Source of the DNA: Candidatus Peregrinibacteria bacterium CG10_big_fil_rev_8_21_14_0_10_36_19
Lineage (GTDB): Bacteria; Patescibacteriota; Gracilibacteria; UBA1369; LOWO2-01-FULL-3
DNA: 64,000 nucleotides
NCBI GenBank assembly: GCA_002772535.1
Contig: PFDP01000015.1
Location: 44,903 to 108,902 of the forward strand
Direction of reading: 5' to 3'
This document shows, piece after piece, positions 56,504 through 64,000 of this stretch. The notes under the pieces were generated by a model that had not been told where the DNA came from, ran no database searches, and was given only the letters and a program-made list of their open reading frames with translations. The translations under genes and the position numbers were made by a program. Every line of letters starts with the position of its first letter. Within the stretch, counting starts at the first letter, position 1.

Positions 56504-57724
56504 TTAATCGTTTTCTGTGAAGATCTTAGTGCCGTGAGCCCATTTACGCAACCCTTTCCAGAATGGAAGGATGGCGAGGGAGTATTTGAGGAAGATGAGG
56601 CGGCGGAGGTACCAGATGAGGCGGCCGCTGATGAGATGTTTTTGAGTTTTGAGCAATGCAAAGCGGCCGCCTAGTGGCAAAATGTATATTAAAGAGGCGT
56701 GCTTGTAGTTTTTTAGTTTTTTTCCTTTGATATTGCGAATGATATTTTCGGCGATAAGTGAGCCTTGGTCGAAAGCTGTACGCGCCAGCATAGGCAACCT
56801 TTGTTTTGGATTTTGTGGATCTGGATAAAAGGCATTATCTCCGGCTGCGAAAATAGAAGGTGCGTCTTTTGACTGCAGAGTTGGCCTTACTTCAATGGGT
56901 TTTGAGCCAACTACAGGATTGGATTTTACTCCACCTGTCCAGATGAGGATGTCGTAGGGAAGTTTTTCTGGAGCGTCTTTGATGGTGATTTCTTTAGCTG
57001 TAACTTTTGTAATGAAACTTTTGAAATGAACTTTTACATTTAGTTCTTTTAGTCGAGCTTTGATGATTTTTGTTCCTTTAGCGTCCATACCTCCAAGCAT
57101 TTTTTGCCCCTCAATTATGTGAATGTGGATTTTTTTGTAAGGATAGTCGTATTTTTTGCAAAGTTTTTTGTAGGCAGAAGTAAGTTCGGTAGCGGTTTCA
57201 ACTCCTGTTGCGCCACCTCCACCAATAACAATGTTTACCTCTTTTTGAGATTTCTTTTCCCATAGTGATTGTAAATGTTGATCTAGATGACAATTTATTG
57301 CGATGCCGTCTTGGATGTCTTTTAGTGGGAGTGAATATTTTTCTAAACCTGGAATTTTGAAATAATTGGTAATGCTTCCAAGGGCAACTACCAAATAATC
57401 ATACTTAACAGGTTTGCCTTTTTTTAAAAGGATTTCGCGGGATTTAATTTTTACAACTTCGTCTTTAATTAGCTTAACCCTGTTTGTATCTACAAGTTCT
57501 GTGATTGGAGTTGCGATAGTGTTTCTTAATTTTGTAAGACACTCCTTGGTGATTTTTTGATTAAAAGCTGTAGCAACTTCATAAAGATCTGCGCGATATA
57601 AATGAACATCACTTTTTTCGATAAGAGTGATGTTGTAGTTTGGATCTTTGAGTTTTTTGGTAAGATCCTGAGTAACTTTGAGGCCGGCAAAGCCGGCCCC
57701 AAGAATGACAATATTTTTTACCAT
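56504..57724 (-). CDS. ndh: Type II NADH dehydrogenase (FAD oxidoreductase)
   Basis: A 406-residue two-dinucleotide-fold flavoprotein. The FAD motif is NIVILGAGFAGLKVTQDL near residue 4 and the NADH motif VNIVIGGGGATGVETATEL near 165. Also present are YDYLVVALGSITNYFKIPG near 105, VKSNPVVGSKPIEVRPTL near 268 and SIFAAGDNAF near 290. The amphipathic C-terminal region, rich in aromatic and basic residues (RLIWYLRRLIFLKYSLAILPFWKGL), would bind the membrane, as in NDH-2. It probably passes electrons to quinone without pumping protons. Its start overlaps the phosphoketolase stop by 7 nt. Confidence 0.88.
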   Translation of the reverse strand: MVKNIVILGAGFAGLKVTQDLTKKLKDPNYNITLIEKSDVHLYRADLYEVATAFNQKITKECLTKLRNTIATPITELVDTNRVKLIKDEVVKIKSREILLKKGKPVKYDYLVVALGSITNYFKIPGLEKYSLPLKDIQDGIAINCHLDQHLQSLWEKKSQKEVNIVIGGGGATGVETATELTSAYKKLCKKYDYPYKKIHIHIIEGQKMLGGMDAKGTKIIKARLKELNVKVHFKSFITKVTAKEITIKDAPEKLPYDILIWTGGVKSNPVVGSKPIEVRPTLQSKDAPSIFAAGDNAFYPDPQNPKQRLPMLARTAFDQGSLIAENIIRNIKGKKLKNYKHASLIYILPLGGRFALLKTQKHLISGRLIWYLRRLIFLKYSLAILPFWKGLRKWAHGTKIFTEND

Positions 57725-60078
57725 TTCATATTTTTAACTTCTTCAGGGTCATCACCAAACTCTCTAATATATTCTTGATGGTGAACAATTCTGGCGTTAA
57801 TTTCTGCAATAATTTTATCCTTTTTTCGTCTTACCTTAGCATTTGATTTAGAACCTTGTTCAATAAGAGCAATTGCAAAATGGTAACAACTCACACCATT
57901 ACGCATCTTGATATCGAAAGGAGTAGTAGTAGAACCTTCCTCGTTATAACCTCTCAATGTGAAGCGGTCTGAATCTGCGTGTGGCCAAAGTACTTGCTCA
58001 AGATCATTTACATAACCGTGGTATCCAAACACAACCGGCTTTTTGTCTGTAAAGAACTGGTTGAATCCAACTTTGGTTAGACAACTATTTCCTTGGCAAT
58101 AGTCACCAAGCCCCAGTGATGTAAGCTCTGAAACATTTACATATCTGATGTTTAATTCTGGCACTAAATCTCTACACATTTTTACTGCAAAAACCGCTTC
58201 CTGAGTAATATAATCTCCAGCTGATGCCATAACAACATCAGGATTTTTACTACCTTTTCCTCCAACCCAATCCCATACACGCAATCCTGTTTTGGCTTGT
58301 TCGCGAGCTTCATCTATAGTTTGCCATTGAGGTAGATCTCGTTTTCCTGCAACTATTACAGAAATTGAATCAGGTTTTTTGAAAGTTTCTTCAAAGGCTA
58401 CAAGCAAACTATTAGCATCTGAAGGGAAATATATCTGAGAAAATTTGCCATGCTTTTGTAAAACTCCAGAAATAAAACTTGGATTTTGGTGAGAATACCC
58501 ATTGTGATCTTGCCTCCATCCTAAACTTGAAAGCACATAAATAGCACTGGCAACAGGCTTTCGCCATTTAACATTGAATGACTGCTTGAGGAATTTGGCG
58601 TGTTGATCAACCATGCTCGCAATAATTGGCGCAAAGGCCTCATAGGTTACAAACATTGCGTGTCTTCCTGTGAGAATATATCCTTGCAGCCAACCTTGAA
58701 GTGTGTGCTCTGAAAGCATTTCCATGGCTCTACCTTCTGTAGAAAGATCTTCATCTGTGTTTTTTAGTGGCCACATATAAGCACGCTTTGTTGCTTGAAA
58801 AATGGCACCAAGTTTATTGGACTCAATTTCGTCTGGGCACATTAGACGGAAAGTTTTTTCGTTCATTTTGAAAATATCTCGTAACATAAGTGCACCTTGT
58901 CCCATAGAGCTTGCCAATGTTGCTCCTCTCTTTTTAAATTTAATTCCGTGCTTACTTAAAGAAGGTAGCTTTAATTTCTTATAAAAATTACCTCCAATAG
59001 CGTGTTTATTCATTCCAATTCTATATTTTCCACTCGGCACAAACTGTAAAACCTCATTTTTTGGAGTTCCTTTTTGATCTATAAGCTCATGCACTTTATA
59101 GCTTTCAAGCCAACCTTTAATGGCTTTTAAGGCTTCTGGATCGTCTTTTGGATGATCTACCGGTATTCCATGAGAGTGGAAAGATCCTTCCACTTTATGA
59201 CCATGAAATTTATCTAAACCTTTCCATCCTTTTGGAGTTTGTAACAAAATTACAGGCCACTTTGGCTGAAAATTTAGAGTTTTTTGGGAGCGAGCTTTTT
59301 TCTGTATTTCTCTAATTTCTTGATAGGACTTTTCCATTACTGCAATTGTTTTTTCTTCAACATTTGGGCCTTTTATAATGTGAGGGTTGTATCCATAACC
59401 TTTAAAAAGACTTGTTAATTCGGCATCACTCATTGTTCCGTAAATTGTTGGATTGCTTATTTTGTAGCCATTTATATGAACAATTGGTAAAACTGCTCCA
59501 GAGGTTTTTGGATTAATAAATTTGTTGCTATGCCAAGCTGTAGCTGTTGGGCCTGTTTCTGCTTCACCATCACCAACTACTACTGCTGTTATTAAATCCG
59601 GATTATCTAAAACTGATCCAAAGGCTGTTGCTAAACTATACCCAAGCTCTCCTCCTTCAAGGATAGATCCAGGGACAGTTGGCGTAACATGACTTGGAAA
59701 AGGGGAGTAGGGCCAACTAAAATCACTAACTATTTGACCAAACCCTTTACGATTAAGTGGGTAGTTTTTGTAAAATGCGTCGAGTGTTTTTTCTGCATAT
59801 AAATTAGCTAAAATTGCAGGTGCTCCATGACCCGGACCAGTAACTAAAAGCATATTAATTTTATGCTTATAAACCAGATAATTAAGGTTTGCATAAACCA
59901 AATTTAGCCCCGGCACTGTACCCCAATGACCAAGTATACGGGACTTACAATGTTCCGGCCTTAATTCCTCTTCGAGGAAAAAGTTATCTCTCAAATAAAG
60001 TTGGGCGGCGCCAAGATAATCGGTGAAGCGGAGGTATTGCTTCATCCAAGAAAGCGCCTGAGCGTCTTGTTTCTGCAT
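57718..60078 (-). CDS. xfp: Xylulose-5-phosphate/fructose-6-phosphate phosphoketolase
   Basis: TPP enzyme that splits xylulose-5-P (or fructose-6-P) with phosphate into acetyl-phosphate and glyceraldehyde-3-P (or erythrose-4-P). The 786-residue protein is full length. Landmarks are HWGTVPGLNLVYANLNYLV near residue 50, TGPGHGAPAILANLY near 80, the TPP motif VVGDGEAETGPTATAWHSNKF near 168, VILLQTPKGWKG near 275, VTYEAFAPIIASMVDQ near 480 and RQDHNGYSHQNPSF near 525. It is the main energy-related enzyme visible here. Followed by ndh with a 7-nt overlap. Confidence 0.96.
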   Translation of the reverse strand: MQKQDAQALSWMKQYLRFTDYLGAAQLYLRDNFFLEEELRPEHCKSRILGHWGTVPGLNLVYANLNYLVYKHKINMLLVTGPGHGAPAILANLYAEKTLDAFYKNYPLNRKGFGQIVSDFSWPYSPFPSHVTPTVPGSILEGGELGYSLATAFGSVLDNPDLITAVVVGDGEAETGPTATAWHSNKFINPKTSGAVLPIVHINGYKISNPTIYGTMSDAELTSLFKGYGYNPHIIKGPNVEEKTIAVMEKSYQEIREIQKKARSQKTLNFQPKWPVILLQTPKGWKGLDKFHGHKVEGSFHSHGIPVDHPKDDPEALKAIKGWLESYKVHELIDQKGTPKNEVLQFVPSGKYRIGMNKHAIGGNFYKKLKLPSLSKHGIKFKKRGATLASSMGQGALMLRDIFKMNEKTFRLMCPDEIESNKLGAIFQATKRAYMWPLKNTDEDLSTEGRAMEMLSEHTLQGWLQGYILTGRHAMFVTYEAFAPIIASMVDQHAKFLKQSFNVKWRKPVASAIYVLSSLGWRQDHNGYSHQNPSFISGVLQKHGKFSQIYFPSDANSLLVAFEETFKKPDSISVIVAGKRDLPQWQTIDEAREQAKTGLRVWDWVGGKGSKNPDVVMASAGDYITQEAVFAVKMCRDLVPELNIRYVNVSELTSLGLGDYCQGNSCLTKVGFNQFFTDKKPVVFGYHGYVNDLEQVLWPHADSDRFTLRGYNEEGSTTTPFDIKMRNGVSCYHFAIALIEQGSKSNAKVRRKKDKIIAEINARIVHHQEYIREFGDDPEEVKNMKW

Positions 60079-60187
60079 GAGGAAAGAGGGTTTAAATCTA
60101 AAGTTAAAATAACATATTTATGATTTTCATTCTATCTTAAACTTGCAAGGCTTGTGTTTAATTGCTTTTTTTGACATATTGTTGCCT

Positions 60188-61231
60188 ATGAATAGAGGAT
60201 TTTGGGACAACTTGGAACTTCCGATAATCGGACTCGCGCCAATGGACGGAGTAACAGACGCAGCCTTTCGCTATATGGTTTGCAAATATGGTAAACCTTC
60301 TTTAGTAATGACAGAGTTTACAAATGTGGAAGGGTTGGCGCGGGGCGCGACCAAGATGCTTAGGGCTTTTGAGTACCATGATATGGAGCGCCCTGTTGTA
60401 GCTCAAATTTATGGAGTAGAAGTTGATAGTTTTTATAAGTGCAGTGTGATGCTTTGCGAGATGGGCTTTGATGGAATAGATATAAATATGGGCTGTCCGG
60501 CAAATGCAGTTGCTAGGCATGGCTCTGGAGCGGGATTAATTAGAACTCCGGAACTAGCGAGAGAAATTATTAAAGCTTGTAAAAAGGGGGTTCAAGATTG
60601 GTCTGAAGGAATAACTATGGAAGAAGCAGGTGTTCATAAAAATATAATCTTGGAGGCTAGAAAAATGACAGAAGGAAGAAATGTTGAAAGAAAGATGATT
60701 CCTGTATCTGTAAAAACTAGAATTGGGTATGACAAAATTGTTACAGAAGAATGGATTCAAAATCTTTTAGAGGAAAATCCTGCGAACATAACTTTGCATG
60801 GGAGAACATTGAAACAAATGTATATGGGTCAATCAAACTGGGATGAGATTGCGAAAGCGGCAGCAATTTGTAAGGGAACTGGGGTTTCTTTGATTGGCAA
60901 TGGTGATGTTTCTAGCATGGAAGATGCTAAAAACAAATGCGAACAATATGGAGTAGATGGGGTTTTGGTTGGTAGGGCTACTTTTGGAACACCGTGGTTT
61001 TTTAGCGATAAAGAGCCAGATTTAAAGGAAAGGCTTGAGATAATGATAGAGCATGCCAAGTATTTTGAAAGTTTGGGTGATCTATATTTTCCACATATAC
61101 GAAAACATCTTGGCTGGTACTGCAAAGGATTTGACGGTGCAAAAGAGCTAAGAAAGCAGCTTGTTATCGCAAATGATAGTTCGGAGGTTTGTTCCGCTGT
61201 GCAGGATTTCCAAAATTCACATCCTTTTTAG
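60188..61231 (+). CDS. dus: tRNA-dihydrouridine synthase
   Basis: FMN enzyme reducing uridines in tRNA D-loops. The ATG at 60188 (MNRGFWDNLELPIIGLAPMDG) is preferred: the ORF-track start is a TTG 45 nt upstream, and a promoter-like pair (TTGTGT, 17 bp, CATATT) ends just before 60188. The 347-residue product has IGLAPMDGVTDAAFRYM near 14, INMGCPANAVARHGSGAGLI near 98 with the catalytic cysteine, VSVKTRIGYD near 170, ITLHGRTLKQMY near 198 and IGNGDVSS plus GVLVGRATFGTPWF near 240-260. The last 68 nt overlap the convergent hypothetical gene. Confidence 0.92.
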   Translation: MNRGFWDNLELPIIGLAPMDGVTDAAFRYMVCKYGKPSLVMTEFTNVEGLARGATKMLRAFEYHDMERPVVAQIYGVEVDSFYKCSVMLCEMGFDGIDINMGCPANAVARHGSGAGLIRTPELAREIIKACKKGVQDWSEGITMEEAGVHKNIILEARKMTEGRNVERKMIPVSVKTRIGYDKIVTEEWIQNLLEENPANITLHGRTLKQMYMGQSNWDEIAKAAAICKGTGVSLIGNGDVSSMEDAKNKCEQYGVDGVLVGRATFGTPWFFSDKEPDLKERLEIMIEHAKYFESLGDLYFPHIRKHLGWYCKGFDGAKELRKQLVIANDSSEVCSAVQDFQNSHPF

Positions 61232-61841
61232 GTTTTGAAAAACCCAATTTTACTAGAGCGTTTTCTATAATAAGAATTGCACATTGGTTATCTTCTGTAT
61301 GACTACTTCCTATTCTAATGTGGTTTAATTTCATAGCAGCCGCTACAGCAACAAATCTGGCAGAATGAAAATTATCATGCTTTCGAAAAGGGTTTTTCTC
61401 ATTTTCAACGTCTCCAGAGAGTAAAATGTTCCAAATATGGGCCGCTCTATTTTGATCCATAATTTCCGCCAATGCTCTTGCTTTGATATAGCGCGCAGTA
61501 AGATTTAACGCTAACCTAGAGTTTTCATCTATATCTAAATGACGCACTTTATCTCCATCTTCTATCTCCCATGGAGTGTTTTCTCTTCTTTCTTTTGGCA
61601 TAGAATGAAATAATTTTGCTGGAATTTCACCATTTGGAAACTTACTATTAGTAGTAGTTACATCAACACTGTTATCAAAAAGCAGAGCGCCCTTTAACCA
61701 TGAGCGTAAACTATCAAGTTTAACCGTATCACCAGGATTAAGATCTGGGTGTTTAAGATGCTTTGGCATATATCTTTTGTCACCACCTTCTAAATGTCCT
61801 GTTTTCTCTAAAACCTGTAATGCTAGATTCCTTAGTTTCAT
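61164..61841 (-). CDS. Hypothetical protein (225 aa)
   Basis: No family recognised. The product is soluble and basic, with a helical central part (ARALAEIMDQNRAAHIWNILL) and two histidine-containing segments (KHDNFHSARFVAVAAAMKLNHI, IGSSHTEDNQCAIL). The last 23 codons overlap the 3' end of dus. The leader is A/T-rich (TTTAAAAATTTAT), and upstream of it lies a 12-base stretch identical to the 16S rRNA 3' tail. Codon use looks coherent along the frame. Confidence 0.65.
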   Translation of the reverse strand: MKLRNLALQVLEKTGHLEGGDKRYMPKHLKHPDLNPGDTVKLDSLRSWLKGALLFDNSVDVTTTNSKFPNGEIPAKLFHSMPKERRENTPWEIEDGDKVRHLDIDENSRLALNLTARYIKARALAEIMDQNRAAHIWNILLSGDVENEKNPFRKHDNFHSARFVAVAAAMKLNHIRIGSSHTEDNQCAILIIENALVKLGFSKPKKDVNFGNPAQRNKPPNYHLR

Positions 61842-61910
61842 ATAAATTTTTAAAGGAGGTGATTCTAGGTAATTATTGATTTTTGGTCAAGCATTGGTTA
61901 AGTTCATGTC

Positions 61911-62537
61911 ATGCCGAGAAACAAGCAAAAACAAATAGATGAAGTGTGCAGCTTTGAAAATGTTTTTTGTGAGCCTTGTGTTGATGGAAAATATTTTGAG
62001 AATGATGCGCCTTTGATTTTGGAAATTGGATGTGGGTATGGTCATTACACAATTGCCATGGCTGAAAGATTCCCAGAAAAAAACTTTCTTGGTGTAGATA
62101 AAAAGGGAGATAGGATTTGGAATGCCTCTAAAAACGCCTCTAAACTTTCTCTGAAAAATGCCGGATTTGTAAGAATTTTAATTGAAGAAATAGGAGATTT
62201 TTTTCCAGAAGGTAGTGTGGACGAAATTTGGATCACTTTTCCAGACCCATTTAGCAAACCATGCAAACATAAAAAACGACTAACATCTGCCCGATTTTTA
62301 GCTATCTATAAAAGACTTTTAAAACCTGATGGAATTTTACATTTTAAAACCGACAATTTAAAACTATTTGATTACTCGGTAGAAGTTGTCCGTGAACATG
62401 GTGAAATTTTGGAAGAAGTGAGAGATGTACATGGAGGAAGTGATGGTCCGCAAATTTTGCGCGAAGTTCTCACTCATTATGAAGGCAAATTTATGGATAA
62501 AGGCCCAATTTATTATTTGCGTTTTAGGATTTCCTAA
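61911..62537 (+). CDS. trmB: tRNA (guanine-N7)-methyltransferase TrmB
   Basis: Methylates G46 of tRNA. The 208-residue protein has the SAM motif LILEIGCGYGHYTIAMAERFP near residue 32, FLGVDKKGDRIW near 55, and the TrmB signature WITFPDPFSKPCKHKKRLTS near 108, then FKTDNLKLFDYSVEVV near 146. A possible promoter (TTGATT, 17 bp, TAAGTT) ends 7 nt before the ATG, again implying a leaderless message. It overlaps the next minus-strand gene by 4 nt at the stops. Confidence 0.94.
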   Translation: MPRNKQKQIDEVCSFENVFCEPCVDGKYFENDAPLILEIGCGYGHYTIAMAERFPEKNFLGVDKKGDRIWNASKNASKLSLKNAGFVRILIEEIGDFFPEGSVDEIWITFPDPFSKPCKHKKRLTSARFLAIYKRLLKPDGILHFKTDNLKLFDYSVEVVREHGEILEEVRDVHGGSDGPQILREVLTHYEGKFMDKGPIYYLRFRIS

Positions 62538-62935
62538 ACATTCTCAACAGCAGTAGCAGTAGTGCTTACAATTTCTAATGCTGGATTTTGAATTATAAAG
62601 TATGTTATTTGTGCCTCTGTCTCATCAAAAAGACTGATTTTCATGGTAGACGTTTGTCTAACAATTTTACCATCTCTCCCTTTATAAATAGTCTCGTGGT
62701 ATCGGTCCCAAACGGAATTTCCAGTGTCACAAAAGGCTTCGTCAATACATTGTGGTGGTAATTTCTCGATACTATTTACTACTCTAATGTCTACCCCCTG
62801 AGGTATTAATGTTTTTGCTAAGTCAATACTAGCAGGCAAATTACCATCACTATCTGTAATTAAATCAAATGCCTCATAATTGCCCTTAAGCATGTCTGCC
62901 GTAGAAGTAACTGGTTGTTGATCAATACTATCCAT
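62534..62935 (-). CDS. Hypothetical protein (133 aa)
   Basis: No family recognised. The product is acidic and soluble, with two cysteines in IEKLPPQCIDEAFCDTGNS near residue 60 and a beta-rich second half (KIVRQTSTMKISLFDETEAQITYFII). It has no signal or membrane helix. It lies 9 nt after tspO on the same strand and its stop overlaps the trmB stop region. Possibly co-transcribed with tspO. Confidence 0.6.
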   Translation of the reverse strand: MDSIDQQPVTSTADMLKGNYEAFDLITDSDGNLPASIDLAKTLIPQGVDIRVVNSIEKLPPQCIDEAFCDTGNSVWDRYHETIYKGRDGKIVRQTSTMKISLFDETEAQITYFIIQNPALEIVSTTATAVENV

Positions 62936-62944
62936 ATTTCTCCA

Positions 62945-63448
62945 TTAATTTAATTGGAGAATAAGGTATGTTAGATAGCTCGCAAATGCAACCCAAATTG
63001 TGTAAGGAAGAAGTAGAAGGGAAGCAATGCGGGAGATTTTCCAAGTAAAAAAGTGGAGGGCAATAAGAGTAAGCTCAAGTACAAGCATTTCGATAAATGC
63101 GGCTTGAGGATCCTGTAGATAAAAGAAAAGGAAGCTCCAGAAAACATTTAGAACAGCATTTGCTGCAAAAAAAGTGAGTGCAATAATATGCACTGGCTTT
63201 GGTTCTTTGTGGAATTTGAAGAAAAAGAAGTTAATTTCGTCGTTAGCTTTGTCGTAGGTAATGAGGGCTGAGGCTGTTGCAAGTACGAAAATAGTATTCC
63301 AAGCCAATGGAAAAACCCAACTTGGTGGTGTAAGGGCAGGTTTGATGAGTTCTGCATTATACCAAGGCATTCCAGCCGAAGTTAAAAGGCTGCCAAGAAC
63401 GGCAACGGTGATCGTAATAAGCGGAATGATGAGGTAGCGCTTTTGCAT
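62945..63448 (-). CDS. tspO: TspO/MBR family protein
   Basis: A 167-residue five-helix membrane protein of the TspO/MBR (tryptophan-rich sensory) family, which binds porphyrins and may act in oxidative stress or as a regulator. Characteristic segments are ALTPPSWVFPLAWNTIFVL near residue 38, FFAANAVLNVFWSFLFFYL near 92 and the end LLLLPYTIWVAFASYLTYLI near 142. A polar insert near 65-80 with phenylalanine runs (KANDEINFFFFKFHKEP) is somewhat longer than usual. The upstream region is a repeat-rich gap. Confidence 0.92.
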   Translation of the reverse strand: MQKRYLIIPLITITVAVLGSLLTSAGMPWYNAELIKPALTPPSWVFPLAWNTIFVLATASALITYDKANDEINFFFFKFHKEPKPVHIIALTFFAANAVLNVFWSFLFFYLQDPQAAFIEMLVLELTLIALHFFTWKISRIASLLLLPYTIWVAFASYLTYLILQLN

Positions 63449-63568
63449 AGTTTTATTTTAAAGATTTTTAGGGGAGTTGGGAAGGGGTGATGGATTTTTA
63501 GTTTTTGTCGATGGCTGGTGGAACTTTACAATCTGACTTTCAGAAAATTGACCGACTTTTTCGACAGA

Positions 63569-63603
63569 TTAACAATCTCAAAATATTATTAAGAGATTGT
63601 TAA
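63569..63603. terminator. Hairpin, possible terminator or operator
   Basis: Perfect 11-bp stem, TTAACAATCTC with GAGATTGTTAA, around a 13-nt AT-rich loop, followed by ACATTTTT on the plus strand. No plus-strand gene ends nearby, so its role is unclear. Confidence 0.4.
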
Positions 63604-63688
63604 ACATTTTTAAAATTTGAGAGTGGGGACGGGTTTGGGATTTGAATGCGCAATGATTATGCAATAGTTTGGCGGAAATGGCGAGGAT

Positions 63689-63700
63689 ATCCCCGGGGAT
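63689..63700. repeat. ATCCCCGGGGAT palindrome upstream of HNH copy 3
   Basis: Perfect 12-bp palindrome, identical to 5846-5857 and 6766-6777, about 250 bp upstream of the HNH start. Confidence 0.8.
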
Positions 63701-63951
63701 GGGATTTTGGCGGTGAGATCTTTTGGCAATTTTTTTTGAGTTTTTTTCGTGGGGAAATGTGGGCGAAGTTGAATTTTTTGAGTTTTTTGATGGAAGTATA
63801 TGGTGGTGCGCGTCAGAGGGCTTTTGTGGCGTTTTAAGGTTGAATTCTCAGCGTTAAAAACTGTTGGTTTTTGGCTTTCTGCTGCGATTTTGGCTTGATT
63901 TTTTTTGATGAATTTTGCTAATGTTTAGGGCACTTCATAACCTAAAATTTT

Positions 63952-64000
63952 ATGACAAATAGAGAGATTCATGTGAGGTTTTGTGAGCTTGGGGAGGAGA
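63952..64000 (+). CDS. HNH endonuclease copy 3 (5' end only)
   Basis: The first 16 codons, MTNREIHVRFCELGEE, match copy 1 (MTNREIHVRFCALGKE) with three base differences in 49. The rest lies outside the window. Identity of the upstream 35 bases shows a recent common origin. The family call depends on copy 1, because the nuclease domain is not visible here. Confidence 0.75.
   Translation, partial: MTNREIHVRFCELGEE

Larger units (their letters stand above)
63449..63951. repeat. Intergenic region upstream of HNH copy 3
   Basis: A 503-bp stretch without a gene. It contains a hairpin (63569-63603) and then, from about 63655 to 63951, the inverted counterpart of the region upstream of HNH copy 1, including the ATCCCCGGGGAT palindrome and a final 35-bp block identical up to the ATG. 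The plus-strand ORF at 63646-63837 is a translation of this repeat and is not called. Confidence 0.78.

Noticed and set aside
61851-61862. Fragment of a 16S rRNA gene
   Set aside because: Only about 12 bases match the 3' tail. The preceding sequence does not resemble helix 45.
1-64000. UGA recoded as glycine (genetic code 25)
   Set aside because: Several genes end with TGA at the expected place (13265-13522, 22556-24421), and core proteins are full length without in-frame TGA.

Overview
The window looks like one segment of a small, AT-rich bacterial chromosome of the Candidate Phyla Radiation (Patescibacteria), possibly near Peregrinibacteria. That placement is inference from several things seen together: densely packed core genes with short gaps, a class I lysyl-tRNA synthetase, an orphan VirB2/TrbC-like pilin, SLH and FG-GAP envelope proteins, competence genes (dprA, comM-type ATPase, a ComEC-like metallo-beta-lactamase), scarce biosynthesis, and almost no Shine-Dalgarno sequences. 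UGA is used as a normal stop (for example at the ends of the genes at 13265-13522 and 22556-24421), which argues against the UGA=Gly code of Gracilibacteria and Absconditabacteria. All five tRNA genes encode their CCA ends.

Layout. 1-5.4 kb: dprA (cut by the left edge), purM, ftsE, a Xer recombinase with a small partner, a dGTPase and nrdR. 5.4-6.9 kb: an HNH endonuclease cassette with repeats and GC-rich palindromes. 6.9-13.5 kb: L,D-transpeptidase, PcrA/UvrD helicase, CtpA protease, tRNA-Ser(GCT), a lipoprotein and a YefM/YoeB-like toxin-antitoxin pair. 13.5-17.6 kb: a possible structured RNA, a hypothetical gene, tRNA-Ser(TGA), GC-rich direct repeats, and argS coupled to a free-standing B3/B4 editing-type protein. 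17.6-29.9 kb: envelope and competence genes (CNNM/CorC, a FnIII surface protein, ComEC-like MBL, murA, O-antigen ligase-like, CARDB-SLH protein, tlyA, comM, yraN). 30-43.7 kb: dnaB, lysS class I, guaA, murI, two DUF881 genes, a membrane-anchored HTH protein with a TGTCTA motif array, an FG-GAP/SLH protein, SpoU methyltransferase, GH18-like protein, ybeY, a methyltransferase and an MBL hydrolase. 43.7-51.2 kb: SIMPL protein, tRNA-Pro, PRC-barrel protein, pilin, murB, tRNA-Thr with duplicated 3' ends around a RelE-type module, an aminotransferase and tRNA-Tyr. 51.2-64 kb: a second HNH gene, tandem HPS/KGPDC-like enzymes (one membrane-tethered), a slipin, an ABC exporter, NDH-2 overlapping phosphoketolase, dus, trmB, tspO, and the start of a third HNH copy at the right edge.

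How the genes fit together. Peptidoglycan synthesis and remodelling are well represented (murA, murB, murI, L,D-transpeptidase, CtpA, ftsE), alongside surface proteins with SLH, FnIII, CARDB and FG-GAP repeats. DNA uptake and processing is suggested by dprA, comM and the ComEC-like MBL. The HPS-like enzymes and phosphoketolase suggest sugar-phosphate rearrangement that yields acetyl-phosphate, with NDH-2 possibly reoxidising NADH.

The best candidates for something undescribed are: (1) the HTH/coiled-coil/transmembrane protein at 37243-37881 with 14 exact TGTCTA/TAGACA hexamers inside its own 5' coding half and upstream region; (2) the HNH cassettes with the ATCCCCGGGGAT palindrome, present in inverted orientation near both window ends; (3) a toxin-antitoxin module between duplicated tRNA-Thr 3' ends; and (4) the membrane-tethered HPS paralogue. 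No database search was possible, so family names rest on recognised motifs in the translations.
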